Source of the DNA: Cotesia glomerata
Lineage: Eukaryota; Arthropoda; Insecta; Hymenoptera; Braconidae
NCBI RefSeq assembly: GCF_020080835.1
Contig: NC_058164.1
Location: forward strand, 9,511,666 to 9,575,665
Reading direction: 5' to 3'
DNA length: 64,000 nucleotides
The notes under the pieces are model-generated. The model saw only the letters and a program-made list of their open reading frames with translations. It searched no databases and was not told where the DNA came from. The position numbers were made by a program, and so were the translations under genes. Shown here one piece after another: positions 51,613-63,052 of the stretch (position 1 is its first letter; each line of letters begins with the position of its first letter).

Positions 51613-51878
51613 CACTGATAGAAGGATTTTTTAGCATTTAAGAAGATTTCTTTGTATTTAAGAAATCATTTCTTAAACATCACTTCTTAGCATTTAAAAA
51701 ATATTTCTAAGTATTTAAGAAATATTTCTTTGTATTTAAGAAATATTTCTTAGTAGTTATATTTCTTAATATTTAAGAAATATTTCTTTGTATTTAAGAA
51801 ATATTTTTTAAATACTAAGAAATAATTTCTTAAATACAAAGAAATCTTTTTAAATACTAAGAAATTCTTCTATCAGTG
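51613..51878. mobile_element. CACTGATAGAAG MITE nested in the right arm
   Basis: Ends CACTGATAGAAGGATTTTTT and TTCTTCTATCAGTG are inverted repeats. The interior consists of tandem TATTTAAGAAATATTTCTT units. The left arm of the host foldback preserves the empty site (ACAATAACAATAAGAC on the plus strand), implying only TT was duplicated or added at insertion. Confidence 0.8.
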
Positions 51879-52331
51879 TTGTATTTTATGTTAAACAGTC
51901 ATACTAGATAAAAAATTTAATTTGCTTTGAATTATATTCAACGTATAATTAGTTTCGTCTGTATTTTAAGATTTTTCTGTAGTTTGTAACGTTTTAATTA
52001 TAAAAAAAAATCATTCAACTTAATTTTCAATCTGTAAAATCATTATGTTATGGGAATGCTAGCAACAATGTCAAGACATAATATTTTCATTGCTGTTCAT
52101 ACACAGCAATTTCCCCTACTCTGTATACGAGCGTGTCTTACCCACAGTATCTCCGTAAATTCTCTTTAATTATTGTTCTGAAGTTTTTAAACTATCTTTC
52201 CCTGTCTTTTAATTATTTTTTTCAAATTTAGAACTGCCTTCGCCATCTCCTGGCCGTCCGGATAACTTTTTAGTCAATTATCGACCGCCCGAAATCTGTT
52301 TTTTCGGACAAATGTTGTACCATTCGTCGCT

Positions 52332-52592
52332 AGTGCCGCTAGCACTTACTATAGCTTAGATTGGTACCATTGTCACTAACAAAAGATTTCCCGCGTACTT
52401 GTCGGCTGGTTATTGTCAATCACGTTTTGTCAACTGTTAACTATAAACGTATAACCTACAACTCAGTGTTTTCTTATAAAAAAACGGGTAACTAATCATT
52501 AATAATTAATAAATTATCAATAAAATATTAATAGGGCAATTGATGTTTGAAATTAATAAATTATTTTCTGTAGAAATAGTGTACTGTACATA
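52332..52592 (+). promoter_or_regulatory. RPA2 promoter and 5' UTR region
   Basis: About 260 bases between the foldback element's edge and the RPA2 ATG, less AT-rich than its flanks in 52340-52450. It probably holds the core promoter and transcription start. No specific motif is strong enough to name. Confidence 0.4.
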
Positions 52593-53468
52593 ATGTGGGG
52601 AAATGACTCAACAACTGAAAGCGGAGGTGGTGGCGGCGGTTTCATGGACGAAAGCTACTCCACCGCTGCTCCTCAAGCTGATCGTGGAGAAACTAAACGT
52701 AGCAATAATGTTATACCTTTAATGATCTCGGATGTCCAAAAAGCTGGAAGACATGGTAAAACCATTTGGGGAAAAGGTCTCAATGTTATTTGCGTCGTTG
52801 GTTTGGTCAAAGAAATTTCGTCACAAACGACTAAGATAGGATACAATATCGAAGATGAAACTGGTAATTTTTTTATTTTTCAAGATAATGATTCGACAAA
52901 ATGCATTTTATTAATTATTTATCACTGGACATTTTGCTTATCACTGTGCTGATAAATTTTTTACATTGTCACAGGTACAATAATGGCCTTTAAATGGCTT
53001 GAAGCAGAAAGTATTCCACCCGAAGGAATAGAAGTAGGAATGTACGTGAAAATTCATGGGACTGTTAGAGAGCAAGGCGGTGACAACTGTCATGTTTTTG
53101 TCATGAAAATAAGGCCCGTTAAAAAATATGCTGAGGTGTTTTCTCACCTGTTAGAAGTCATTTCGATTAGTGCCAACTTGAAATATCCTAAAAATAGCTT
53201 GCAAGGTAAAGGAGTTGAAGCGCCGACTAGCAACAAAGCTGAAGATGAGGATATGAACGATGATATTTGCCATGGTTTAACTAATGAACAAAAAGTTTTA
53301 TATAAAATAATTAAGAGTCACGATTCTGAAAACGGTATCGAGCGAAATTATTTAAAAACTCAGGTACCTAAAAACTTGGAGCCTAAAGTTGATGTAATGC
53401 TGGACTTCCTTGCGTCTGAAGGACATATTTATACAACTTGCAACGATGATTTTTTCAAAGCTACTTAA
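52593..53468 (+). CDS. RPA2: Replication protein A 32-kDa subunit (RPA2)
   Basis: Two exons, 52593-52863 and 52975-53468 (TAA), joined in phase through a 111-bp intron with GGTAATTT and GTCACAG|G sites, give 254 residues, close to the ~270 of known RPA32. The N-terminus MWGNDSTTESGGGGGG is the flexible Gly/Ser-rich segment that is phosphorylated in the family. The OB-fold (DBD-D, about 40-165) includes KTIWGKGLNVICVVGLVKEI and VGMYVKIHGTVREQGG. The C-terminal winged helix (about 190-254) holds GLTNEQKVLYKIIK and LDFLASEGHIYTTCNDDFFK, the surface that contacts repair factors in other species. RPA2 pairs with RPA1 and RPA3 to bind single-stranded DNA in replication and repair. A palindromic element lies just upstream. 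AATAAA near 53636 is a likely poly(A) signal. Confidence 0.96.
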
Positions 53469-55300
53469 AAAATATTTTTATTTGTTTTTCTACTTTCAAA
53501 AAGACATTATTCTTGATTTTGTAAAAAGGTCGAGTTTTATAAACGTATTTGGTAATAAGTATATAAAAAGGCTTTCGAGCAAATGTTGAAAGATTTTTTA
53601 ATTTACATAGCAAGTCAAGTGATATAATTTGTATTAATAAACATCGGTTTACTGAGAAAGGATCAAAGCAGCGATAATAATTCATTCATCGTATCTAAGT
53701 CAAACTTATTGTAAAAGTTAAGATTTTTCTCAGCCACCAATTAAACTAATTTTCTTTGTACTTCTTGCAAATAGTTTTATAATACTTCCGAAGAATTGTC
53801 GAGGGTAGAGATTCAAAAACTTTTTATGTTATTGGTTAAATTATTTGTAATACACAATCACTTAAAATAAAGCCTAAACTTTGTATATTTCTGTCTTAGA
53901 AATATTTATTAACTACATTAATTTTAATTATCTAAAAAAGATGAATATTTTTACGATTTAGTGTAATAAATTATTACTATTAATTAAAATTATTCTTAAG
54001 AAAAAAAATGTTCTTATTAGGAGAAAGTTGATACTAACTTTTACTTAAAAAAGTGAATTAATGATACATTTCAATTTAAGTAAGATAATTTTAATTAAGT
54101 TATAAATTAAAGAAGAAAACATTCACTTTTTTTCTTAAATTTATAATTAATTTTAATTGATTAATTATCTAAATACATTTTATAATTTATATTAGTATAC
54201 AGAAAATGATCTAAGTAAAAAATTTCAAACGAATCGATAATCAATCATTGAAATAAATTAATATTTAAGTTAGATTTCATATTTATATAGACATGTCAAT
54301 AAGGAAATTTCAATTTTGTAAACTAAATGAGCTTAATTACCGGAAATTTCCTAATAATATCACAAAGTACATTTTTAAAGCAGATTTAAAAGTAAATTAC
54401 AAAATGACCTCTTTAAATGAGTTACATAATTCCATAATCCTTCAATTTACCCACGTTATCATTTACATAAATACTTAAACTAATTAAAAGAAAATCAAAC
54501 AATAAATTAAATACAATATTATAAACTATTGTAATTTATTACGCTCTAATTTTCAATTAATTTTTCTTCTCCGATTTAATTAAACAAACAAGCAGTTTTA
54601 TCTCCATTAGTTCAACTATTTTCTCTTTTTTTTCATCATAAGTTTCATTTGCAAAATGATGTCTGAAAAAAAAAAATGTTAACTATTGAATAAAAATAGA
54701 ATTCTTCGGTCCTTTGAATGTTAAACAACAAACAAGCCGCTGTTATTCAGCAATTGTCATTATTTGTCATGCATATATTCAATGTAACGAGTAAAAACAA
54801 TTGTAATAGAAACAAGACATTTACTAATATAAGTGACAAAGTGACTACACCATAACTTATTATACGTTCTTATACATAATAATATTTGAAAAGTAAACTA
54901 AACAAAAAAAATAAAATCACAGGCGCAGTTTATTGCGCAGTCTCCAACTTCGATTTCAGGTGTCGCATTTCTCGAATTAAATTCATTTCAACGTACATAT
55001 CAGTCAGTACTCCAAGTACTTTAGTGTAAATTCATAAATACAATATAAGAATTATATTATTTAAATTTAAATAAATATATTTATACACAACATATATTAA
55101 ATATATATCAAGATCATGATTAACTAATGTTATGTATACATAGATCGTAGGTATTGTAACTATGACACTATGAATTATATTTTAGTGCGCGGTAGATATT
55201 TGTGTATATGTTTGGGTAGATGTATATACACACTGATGTTTGACAGATAAATATATAAATGTGTGAGTTAATTTATTTATAAGTATATGTACTCAGCGTA
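53469..55300. other. RPA2 3' UTR and intergenic DNA
   Basis: AT-rich. I see no gene. The short frame at 54293-54478 has no motif and is not called. Confidence 0.5.
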
Positions 55301-55493
55301 CAAGTGCACGATATACATACATATATTTAAACAACGAAATGAAGCAACTTTTAAGCGACTAAGTATCGTGGTGTCGTCAACTGCGTATAGTTTGTTCGAC
55401 AAATACATATGAGTAAAATAATTATGCTCGCGATAACGTACACAAGAACGTCATCAGTGCACCGTAATACAACTTTAAATATCACTGGAATAG
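55301..55493 (+). other. Possible 5' untranslated exon of the FGD gene
   Basis: The coding start at 56191 lies two bases after an acceptor (TTTTCTAG|G), so an upstream exon must exist. A less AT-rich patch ending at a donor (GGAATAG|GTAATTT) at 55493 is the best candidate. The start is undefined. Confidence 0.35.
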
Positions 55494-56190
55494 GTAATTT
55501 ACTTTTATTAATTAAATTGTACTCATTTTTTAAATTAATTATGAATTGTCATGTGCTTATGTATTTTGTTTATGTGTAGTATGTATCCTGTGTATAAAGT
55601 TAATACAGTGCTATGTACTCCATAAAAGTTGGACTTTTAAATTAATCATATGTAATAAAAGTTGTTGCTGTCTAATGTTTTGATCTTTGACACTTTATTG
55701 TCAAGTGCCGCGCCTATTTGTCACCTTACATTTTTATTATTATTTATTTAAAATCTTAAATAAGAAATATAAATATGAGTTGGGTAAAGAACAATGAACA
55801 AGTTTTGTTAAATAACCTATAATTTTATGACAACGTATAATAATAATTTTAATTATATTTGTTTATCAATTAAGTAAGATTTTCTTCTTAAAAATTCTTT
55901 ATTATTATTTTTCTTTATATTATAATGAAAGTGTAACTTTATTTTAGTAATTGTAAGGTCAAATTTATTTGTGTGATAATTATTTATTGTTAACTTGGTA
56001 ATTGATTTATAGTTAATTTGACAGTTTGATTGTTATTATATTATAAAACAAAAGTTTTATTTCATTATTGACCTGGAAGTTTAATATGTATTGATTGGTC
56101 ACTTTTATCGGACAGATTGGTGTAGAAAGTTTTTATGAGTATGTTAATTAGTTAAATAATTATAATATTAATGTTAATTTATTTTCTAGG

Positions 56191-59100
56191 ATGCAGCGAG
56201 GTCAGTTGAAGGACCTCTCGTCCTGGATGGCTCGACTGTTACCGGAGCCGTTTGACAAGACAGACACATTAAAGATGTTCAGTTCTAAATCATCAACATC
56301 CACTAGCACATTTTACACTGAATTGGAAGACGAGGAAGAAGCTACCGACAACAATGAAGATAGTTTAAAGGCGCAAGAACAAGTACAACAATTAAATAAG
56401 AGTAATCACAATAACTTGAGGGATTCACAATCATTGGAGCGACAAAGTGCAACAAGTGATGATGGAAATTCGCAAGATTCTGACTCAGTTATGGGTTCAG
56501 ATGAGCACCAGCAGCAACAGCAGTTGCAACATAAACAATCATTTACCAGTCATTCATTTCCGCGAATTAGTTTTAGTGGGTTTCCAAGGTTTCAATCGTT
56601 TATTATGTCTACTTCAGGCTCAGAATCTACAGACAGTATTACTACCCAAGAAACATCTTCTATCGTTCAAATGACCCACAGTGTTTTGGAGTACAGGTCT
56701 AGCAGGTATTTTTATTGATTACTTCATTAGGAAAATAATATTCTTTTAGATCTTTAAGGGGGAACACCACTGTGACGATCGAAAAAAAGAGGTGATTTTC
56801 GGGAAGTTTTTTGACAGGAAAAATAAAGGAATTTGAGAATCGGGTTTTTTTTTTATTTTATTAAGGGTACATTAAAGATTATTACCCTAAATTTTCATTA
56901 AAAAATATTTAATTATTACAAAGTTATTAACAATCTCGCCGAGCACTAGAGAAAATTCCCCTCCTCCACAGTCGGTTCGATAACTTAAAAACAGATCATC
57001 TGAAAATAAAAACCTGAATTGCTTTTTAATCAGTAAGGATGTAGTTATCGTCGCACGTACGGAATTTGAAAAATTTTTATTTTAAAGATTTTTTTAGCCG
57101 AGTTAAAACAAAAAAAAAACAGTAAGAATAGTGAGAAAATTTTCAATCAGTCGCCATTTTTTTTTAAATTAAAATTTTCAAAATTCCGTACGTGCGACGA
57201 TAACTACATCCTTACTGATTGAAAAGCAATTTGGGTTTTTATTTTTAGATGATCCGTTTTTGAGTTATCGAACCGACCATGGAGGGGGAAATTTTTTCTA
57301 GTGCTCTACGAGATTGTTAATAACTTTGTAATAATTAAATATTTTTTACTAAAAATTTAGGGTAATAATCTTTAATGTACTCTTAATAAAATTAAAAAAA
57401 TCATCCGATCCCCAAATTCCTTTATTTTCCTTGTCAAAAAAATTCCCGAAAATCACCTCTTTTTTTCGATCGTCACAGTCGTGTTTCCCCTTAATAATTA
57501 ATAAATTATTTATATTTCCTACTGTTTTTTTTTTTTTTTTATGAAGGTTAATGATTGATAATTCTCTGATTTATATTTACTATAGACTATAAACTAGTAT
57601 TATTTATTATCTATGAATTGCATCATTCTCGGCATAATTTTTTTTTTTTACAACTCTAAACCAATGTCAATAAATGTGGTTTCTATGAAAGGCTTTGAAT
57701 CGAGTACTCAGTGATAAAAAAATCGATAGCAGATTATAGTATCAGATATAAATTGAATAAAGTGTCTTTTTCATTAAACGCTTGAATCAATAATTTATTT
57801 TCAGCTTTGAATATTTTTTTTTTTTTAATCAAACAACATAAATTAAATAAAGTTTAAAGAAATATTTAAAAATATTAATCATAAAAAATATTTTTTTTAT
57901 TTTCTGATCTTATGAATGCTCTTATAGTTATATTAATAACTAATCACTAGATTGCACAAGCCACAAGCTTATTTTATTACAAAAACTTTAAATTAACTAC
58001 AGCACATGTGGAGATTATTATACTAGTATATGTTTATAAATAACATATAATAATAAAAATAAAAATAATAATTTGTTTTGTTTTGTTTATTTTTGTCAGG
58101 TATGTGACAACAAAGAGAAGTTCAAATCAGTATACAATTGACTCATATCCAGTAAGTGAATCAGAAAGTGAAGAAGAGTCTGAAACACGTTCATCTGAAA
58201 CAGAGTTTACAATAGCTACAGACGAACCCGAAGAAAATAATATACCGTCCGAAAAAATAATAACTACTTCTAAAGATACAAATGACGTAAAACGTAAACG
58301 AGCTAAAAAAGTAGCCGATGAATTATTAGCTACAGAAAAAACATATGTTAATATATTACATTTAATAGATCAAGTATTTCAATTTAGAGTCGATCAAGAG
58401 AATCGCGCTCATCCAATGTTTCCTCCTGATACTGTACAACAAATATTTTCAAATATCAAATCTATTTATAAATTTCATAATGATTTTTTATTGCCACAAT
58501 TAGAAGATAGAATGAAAATATGGGACGAAGACTCGCGCATCGGTGATATTATGAAAAATTTTGCACCATTTTTAAAAATGTACACTGAGTATGTTAAGAA
58601 TTTTGACCACGCCATGAATTTAATTCATACGTTACAACAAAAAGTACCGAGATTCGCTGCTATTGTTAACGAAATACAAAAGCTTGATGTCTGTGCCAAA
58701 CTATCACTCACCCACCATATGCTTTGTCCAATACAAAGGCTACCTAGGTATGAATTATTGTTGAAGGATTATTTAAAAAATCTCACCGAGGATAATCCCG
58801 ATTTTTCAGATACAAAAAGTAAGTCTTTTATTTTATTATAAACTTATTTAATTTTATTAACAGATAATTAATTTATTTTTTTTTCTTGTAGAGGCACTAG
58901 AACTAGTTTCAACAGCAGCGAATCATAGTAATGAAGAAATGAAAAAAATAGCTAAATTTAAAAAATTATTAGAAATACAAGAAAATATATATGATCCCTT
59001 GGATCTAGTCAGTGCAACAAGAGAATTAATTAAGGAAGGTCGTATTGTTAAAATTTCAGCGAGAAGTGGAGATCATCAGGATAGACACTTATTTCTAGTA

Positions 59101-60357
59101 AGTAAATAATTTTTTTTTTTTTTTAACAAAAGTTTTAAAATTACATTTCATTATTCAATTAAGTTTAAATATAAATTAATTTTTTTTATTGACTCAGTTG
59201 TTCATGTAATGACTTGTAATTTTTATTTATAAAATGTATTTATTTAACATAATTAAATCTTAATATTTTTTTATTAAAAGAATAATTTTATTTACAGTTT
59301 AGTGATATATTACTTCTGTGTTCTATAAGACTGATACCTGGACCCTTGTATCGACTGAGAGCAAAATTTTTGATAGAAAATTTAGACGTTATTGAAGGCG
59401 ACAACTTAGAAACAGCTAATACATTTTACCTAAGAGATTCCAATAAGAGTGTTGAATTATATACACATTCAGCGGGTGAAAAAGCAGCTTGGCTTGACGC
59501 TTTATTCCAAACAATGCAAGAAATAATGAGGCGAAAAGCCAGTCTAAAAATAGGCAACGAAAAAACTTCTCTTGTTAAAGCTGATGACGTGACAAGATGT
59601 ATGGTTTGTGAAGCTATTTTTTCAGTTATGAAAAGAAAACATAATTGTCGGGCTTGTGGTATAGTACGTATCTATTGAATCTCTAGTTTATTTTCTTTAC
59701 ATCAATAATCAATAGAAGTAATTGGAATCACTAGAATTTTTTGAATTACAGGTAGTATGTAGTAAATGTTCAAATCAAAAATTGTTATTCGAAGATAATA
59801 AAAATATGCGAGTATGTAGACTATGTCACGCTGCACTTACTCAGCCGTTGAGTAAATCTCCATCGTCACCCCCAGGACCAGTACCAAGTCTTCTTCATGT
59901 GTCAGCCAATGCTCCATGTGTTTTATCTGGTTATTTATTATTAAAAACACAAGCCAGCAAGCCCTGGACGCGGAGATGGTTTGCATTGCACCCAGACTTT
60001 GTTCTTTATACATTTAAATCCGATTCTGAAAGTCTCGCGTTAACTGCGACGCCAATGCCTGGTTATACATTAACAGAGGGTAATGAATTACCAGACTATG
60101 ACCCGCTTAGTCAACGGGATAGAAAAGGATCCTTTAAAATTTATCATTCCAGAAAATGTTATTATCTTCAAGCTTCAAGTTTTGAAGATAAAGAAAGGTA
60201 ATTTTATTTTTAAATTATTTATTTGATCGTACTGTTATTAATGAGAGTACTATTTTTATAAATAAATAGGTGGACGCATGCCTTAAGTTTAGCAACCAAG
60301 GCAGAGTTACCTCATCCAGTGACTGAAGAAGACAAAGAAACCGAACAAAGTCAATAA
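56191..60357 (+). CDS. FGD-family Rho GEF (DH-PH-FYVE-PH), 6 coding exons
   Basis: Exons: ATG 56191-56705, 58100-58818, 58892-59097, 59298-59663, 59752-60197 and 60270-60357 (TAA 60355-60357). All joins keep frame and give 779 residues. The N-terminal ~235 residues are Ser/Glu/Gln-rich and disordered. The DH domain (about 240-440) starts KVADELLATEKTYVNILHLI and catalyses GDP release from a Rho GTPase, Cdc42 in known FGDs. PH1 (about 455-565) includes GRIVKISARSGDHQDRHLFL. The FYVE finger (about 576-632) has CMVCEAIFSVMKRKHNCRAC, then VCSKCSNQK and CRLCHAAL, supplying the Cys/His zinc ligands; it predicts binding to PI3P on membranes. PH2 (about 663-765) has SGYLLLKTQASKPWTRRWFA. This order is specific to the FGD1-6 family; FGD1/FGD4-like is most likely. 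Intron 1 carries a TTAA-flanked palindrome. Confidence 0.94.
56758..57490. mobile_element. TTAA-flanked palindromic element in FGD intron 1
   Basis: Ends GGGGGAACACCACTGTGACG and CGTCACAGTCGTGTTTCCCC pair, with pairing over almost the full ~360-bp arms (for example CGTACGTGCGACGATAACTA near 57187 and its mirror near 57041). TTAA flanks both sides (56754-56757 and 57491-57494), as expected for a piggyBac-type target. About 733 bp, no transposase. It starts 53 bases after the exon 1 donor. Confidence 0.85.
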
Positions 60358-61507
60358 TTAGCTAATTTAATTATTAATTTGAATTAAAAAAAAAAGAAAA
60401 TTAAGTGATAGTTAATAATTTATCACGCACAACGTTTTGTACCTTTTTCATATTTAACTAATGAAAAAAAAATTTTTTCTAGTGAATTTTTTAAATGATG
60501 AATTATAAAGAAAAACTAAAAGAGAAATGCGTAAATAGGATAATTAATTTCTTAGAACATAATCAGCATTAGCAAGTATTAGTGTATTTAATAAGCAATG
60601 TTAATAGTACGTATTTAAATTATGTTGTAATTTGTAAATCATAATAAAATTTGTTGTATTGATACATTATCAATTATTATATCAAGTCAATTAATTGACT
60701 TTCGCAACTGAAGCGCTTGTTATTTTGTAATATTGTGTTATAGTATATTCAAAAATATATATTTAAGTGTTTAAATATGTATTAGGCATAAAATGCCGCC
60801 ATTGTGTATTTGCACAAAAAAAAATAAAAATATGAAATTATGTCAATTTTTATTTTTATCACTTTTTATAAACATGTATACACGTTTAAATTAAACACTA
60901 CTTTAATTGAAATTATGGAGGGTGGAAGCATTAAAATAATCTTATGTATTGATACATTTTATGCTGGTCTTCCCTCGACTTATAATAATAGATCGGTCTG
61001 ACAAATAATAATAGATCTGTTAAATTCTCATTAGTATCTAAAAAATTAATAAAGTAGTTTTATGACAAAATATTTGAAATTTTTAAAAAATTCTACAAAA
61101 TACTGAAGTTAAGAGACATCTGATAATTTTTAAAATTTCTTCGAATAATAAATTATTGCAATAAAAATTTAATCGGTTGAAGCTTTAAAAAAAAAATAAA
61201 TTCAAGTTTTTCAAAATAATTTTCTAGAATTAGTTAATTTTTAAAGAAAAAAAAATTTTTCAACTGTGCTAATTTCAGTGTCATAATTATACGAAGTTGA
61301 AATATTTGTTAATAATGATTTCTCAAAATCATAAAAATATAAATTTTAATTTTTTAGGCCCATGTAAATTACAAGTAACAACTTTATTAAAAATAATAAT
61401 AATTTTTATTGTCGAAAAATTAAATTTCTCCAAATTTTATAACTTGACAACTGATTTATATTTACAACTTCAAAAAATTCGTCTATCGATTATTTATTTC
61501 GATTGTA
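60358..61507. other. FGD 3' UTR and downstream DNA
   Basis: AT-rich. AATAAA occurs near 60643 and 60824 as candidate poly(A) signals. No further gene. Confidence 0.5.
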
Positions 61508-61647
61508 AGGTAAAAGCCCCAATATATGATCATGTACCAATATATGATCACTCCATGTATTTGTATACCTATATTTGTGAATATAGATATACAAATACAT
61601 GGAGTGATCATATACTGGTACGTGATCATCTATTGGGGCTTTTACCT
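61508..61647. mobile_element. 140-bp near-perfect palindromic MITE
   Basis: AGGTAAAAGCCCCAATATAT on the left mirrors the right end reading TCTATTGGGGCTTTTACCT, and pairing runs to the centre through CACTCCATGTATTTGTATA. TA flanks both ends (61506-61507 and 61648-61649), a Tc1/mariner-type target. The paired arms give overlapping spurious frames on both strands. Confidence 0.85.
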
Positions 61648-61649
61648 TA

Positions 61650-62358
61650 AATAAAATTTCATGAACACAAGACTTAAAAGAAAAGATAAGTAAAATTTCT
61701 TCATTATCCAACCCAGTCTTGATGCATTTTTCTCCCAAGTTGAACTCAAGTAGACAATTTTGAATTTTATGACAATGAAATTAGTAGACACTTGACAATT
61801 TTTTTTTTTTTTTTTAATAAACTAGGTCAAGAAAATTATTTTTAAACAATTGAATTTATAATTTTGCACGACTCATGATGCAAAGCAGAGAGTAGTTTAC
61901 GATCAAAAAATTTGTTTTGCCTCGGTTTTGCAACTATTTATTTAATTACACGATTGGTAATCCACGTAGTCTAATTAATTAGCGCATCACTTGACAGATA
62001 ATTTAATGGAGTTTAATTCTGTCACTGGTGGAAGTCAATTTAAAATAATAGAACCAGAAAAAAATATCAAAATAGTTAAAAGAAAATTCCTGTCAATCAG
62101 TACATTTTCCGTTTGAAACGCGAAAACTTGCGTAAAAATTCACGAATTCAATCAGTTTTGTTTTTATTAGTTTGAGATCCAATTTCCGGAGATTGGTATT
62201 GCAAATAGTCATCTTACTTAGTGTTGTTTAATCGTTATTAATGAAAAACTAAAGTAATAGAAAAAATACACATGAGTGTTTGTATATATCTATATATACC
62301 CGTATCAGTAAATGTTCTACTGTCGTACATGCCCAAGCGGTACAAACATTTTTTTGGT
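61650..62358. other. AT-rich intergenic DNA
   Basis: No gene or element recognised. Confidence 0.5.
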
Positions 62359-62360
62359 AA

Positions 62361-63052
62361 TTCTTCTAACCCGTTATTACCTATTCGGTCATTTTTATGC
62401 TAGTATAAATCTAATTTCAAGTGGATGGAAATTTCCATCTTCACTAACGATTTGAGACAATTCGTCTTCGGATAGTTAGGTCGATGGGTAACCATCGAAC
62501 TTGAACACTAGTTAGCTCGTGAATGCTAGTATCTGTTCGACTATATGTTAAGTATTAACGATGGAAAGCTACTGAGAATAAAGGGCAACTTTTTGAAAAA
62601 AATCCATGAAAAATTAACCAAGCCAGGAATCGAACCTGGATGGAGTTTAAAGGGAGGAGGTAGCATAGTATTGACAACTACTGAGAGTTAAGTGTATATT
62701 GAGAGAAAGTAAGTGGAGAATGACCCGGTAGCTTAACTGGTAAAAGCATCCTGACATGTAATCGGGGAGATCCAGGTTCGATTCCTGGCTTGGTTAATTT
62801 TTCATGGATTTCTTTCAAAAAGTTGCCCTTTATTCTCAGTAGCTTTCCATCGTTAATACTTAACATATAGTCGAACAGATACTAGCATTCACCAGCTAAC
62901 TAGTGTTCAAGTTCGATGGTTACTCATCGACCTAACTATCCGAAGACGAATTGTCTCAAATCGTTAGTGAAGATGGAAATTTCCATCCACTTGAAATTAG
63001 ATTTATACTAGCATAAAAATGACCGAATAGGTGATAACGGGTTAGAAGAATT
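62361..63052. mobile_element. Foldback element with a tRNA-like core
   Basis: Arms of about 280 bp (about 62361-62640 and 62772-63052) are near-perfect inverses: TTCTTCTAACCCGTTATTAC on the left faces GATAACGGGTTAGAAGAA on the right. The inner ends are the T arm and 3' acceptor of a tRNA-like sequence, so that part is present twice in opposite orientation. The spacer holds the rest of the tRNA-like sequence. No protein coding. Confidence 0.8.
62722..62796 (+). other. tRNA-Thr-like sequence (anticodon position TGT), degenerate
   Basis: A 75-base cloverleaf can be drawn. Acceptor GACCCGG/CTTGGTT has one mismatch and wobble pairs. The D stem is GCTT/AAGC, the anticodon stem CCTGA/TCGGG with loop CATGTAA, and the T arm CCAGG-TTCGATT-CCTGG is perfect. 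TGT would read Thr codons, but the base before the anticodon is A instead of the near-universal T, and two bases rather than one separate the D and anticodon stems. Good A-box (TAGCTTAACTGG) and B-box (GGTTCGATTCC) remain, so RNA polymerase III transcription is possible. More likely a tRNA-derived repeat than a working tRNA. Confidence 0.55.

Larger units (their letters stand above)
50025..52331. mobile_element. 2.3-kb foldback element carrying two nested insertions
   Basis: The left edge AGCGTCGCGGATGGTACGAC and the right edge GTTGTACCATTCGTCGCT are imperfect inverses. Long arms follow: CCGGACGGCCAG, then GAGATAGCGAAGGCAGTTCT, ATACAGAGTAGGGGAAATTG, TGAACAGCAATGAAAATATT and GCTGTTGCTCAACAGCAATC, each mirrored in the right arm. 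The left arm holds a 307-bp element (50074-50380) and the right arm a 266-bp element (51613-51878); the opposite arm lacks each one. The centre (about 50880-51480) is AT-rich without a transposase. The right edge lies only ~260 bases upstream of the RPA2 start codon. Confidence 0.8.

Noticed and set aside
61297..61738. Frames of 117 and 82 residues on opposite strands
   Set aside because: They overlap the 140-bp palindrome and mirror each other; no independent coding evidence.
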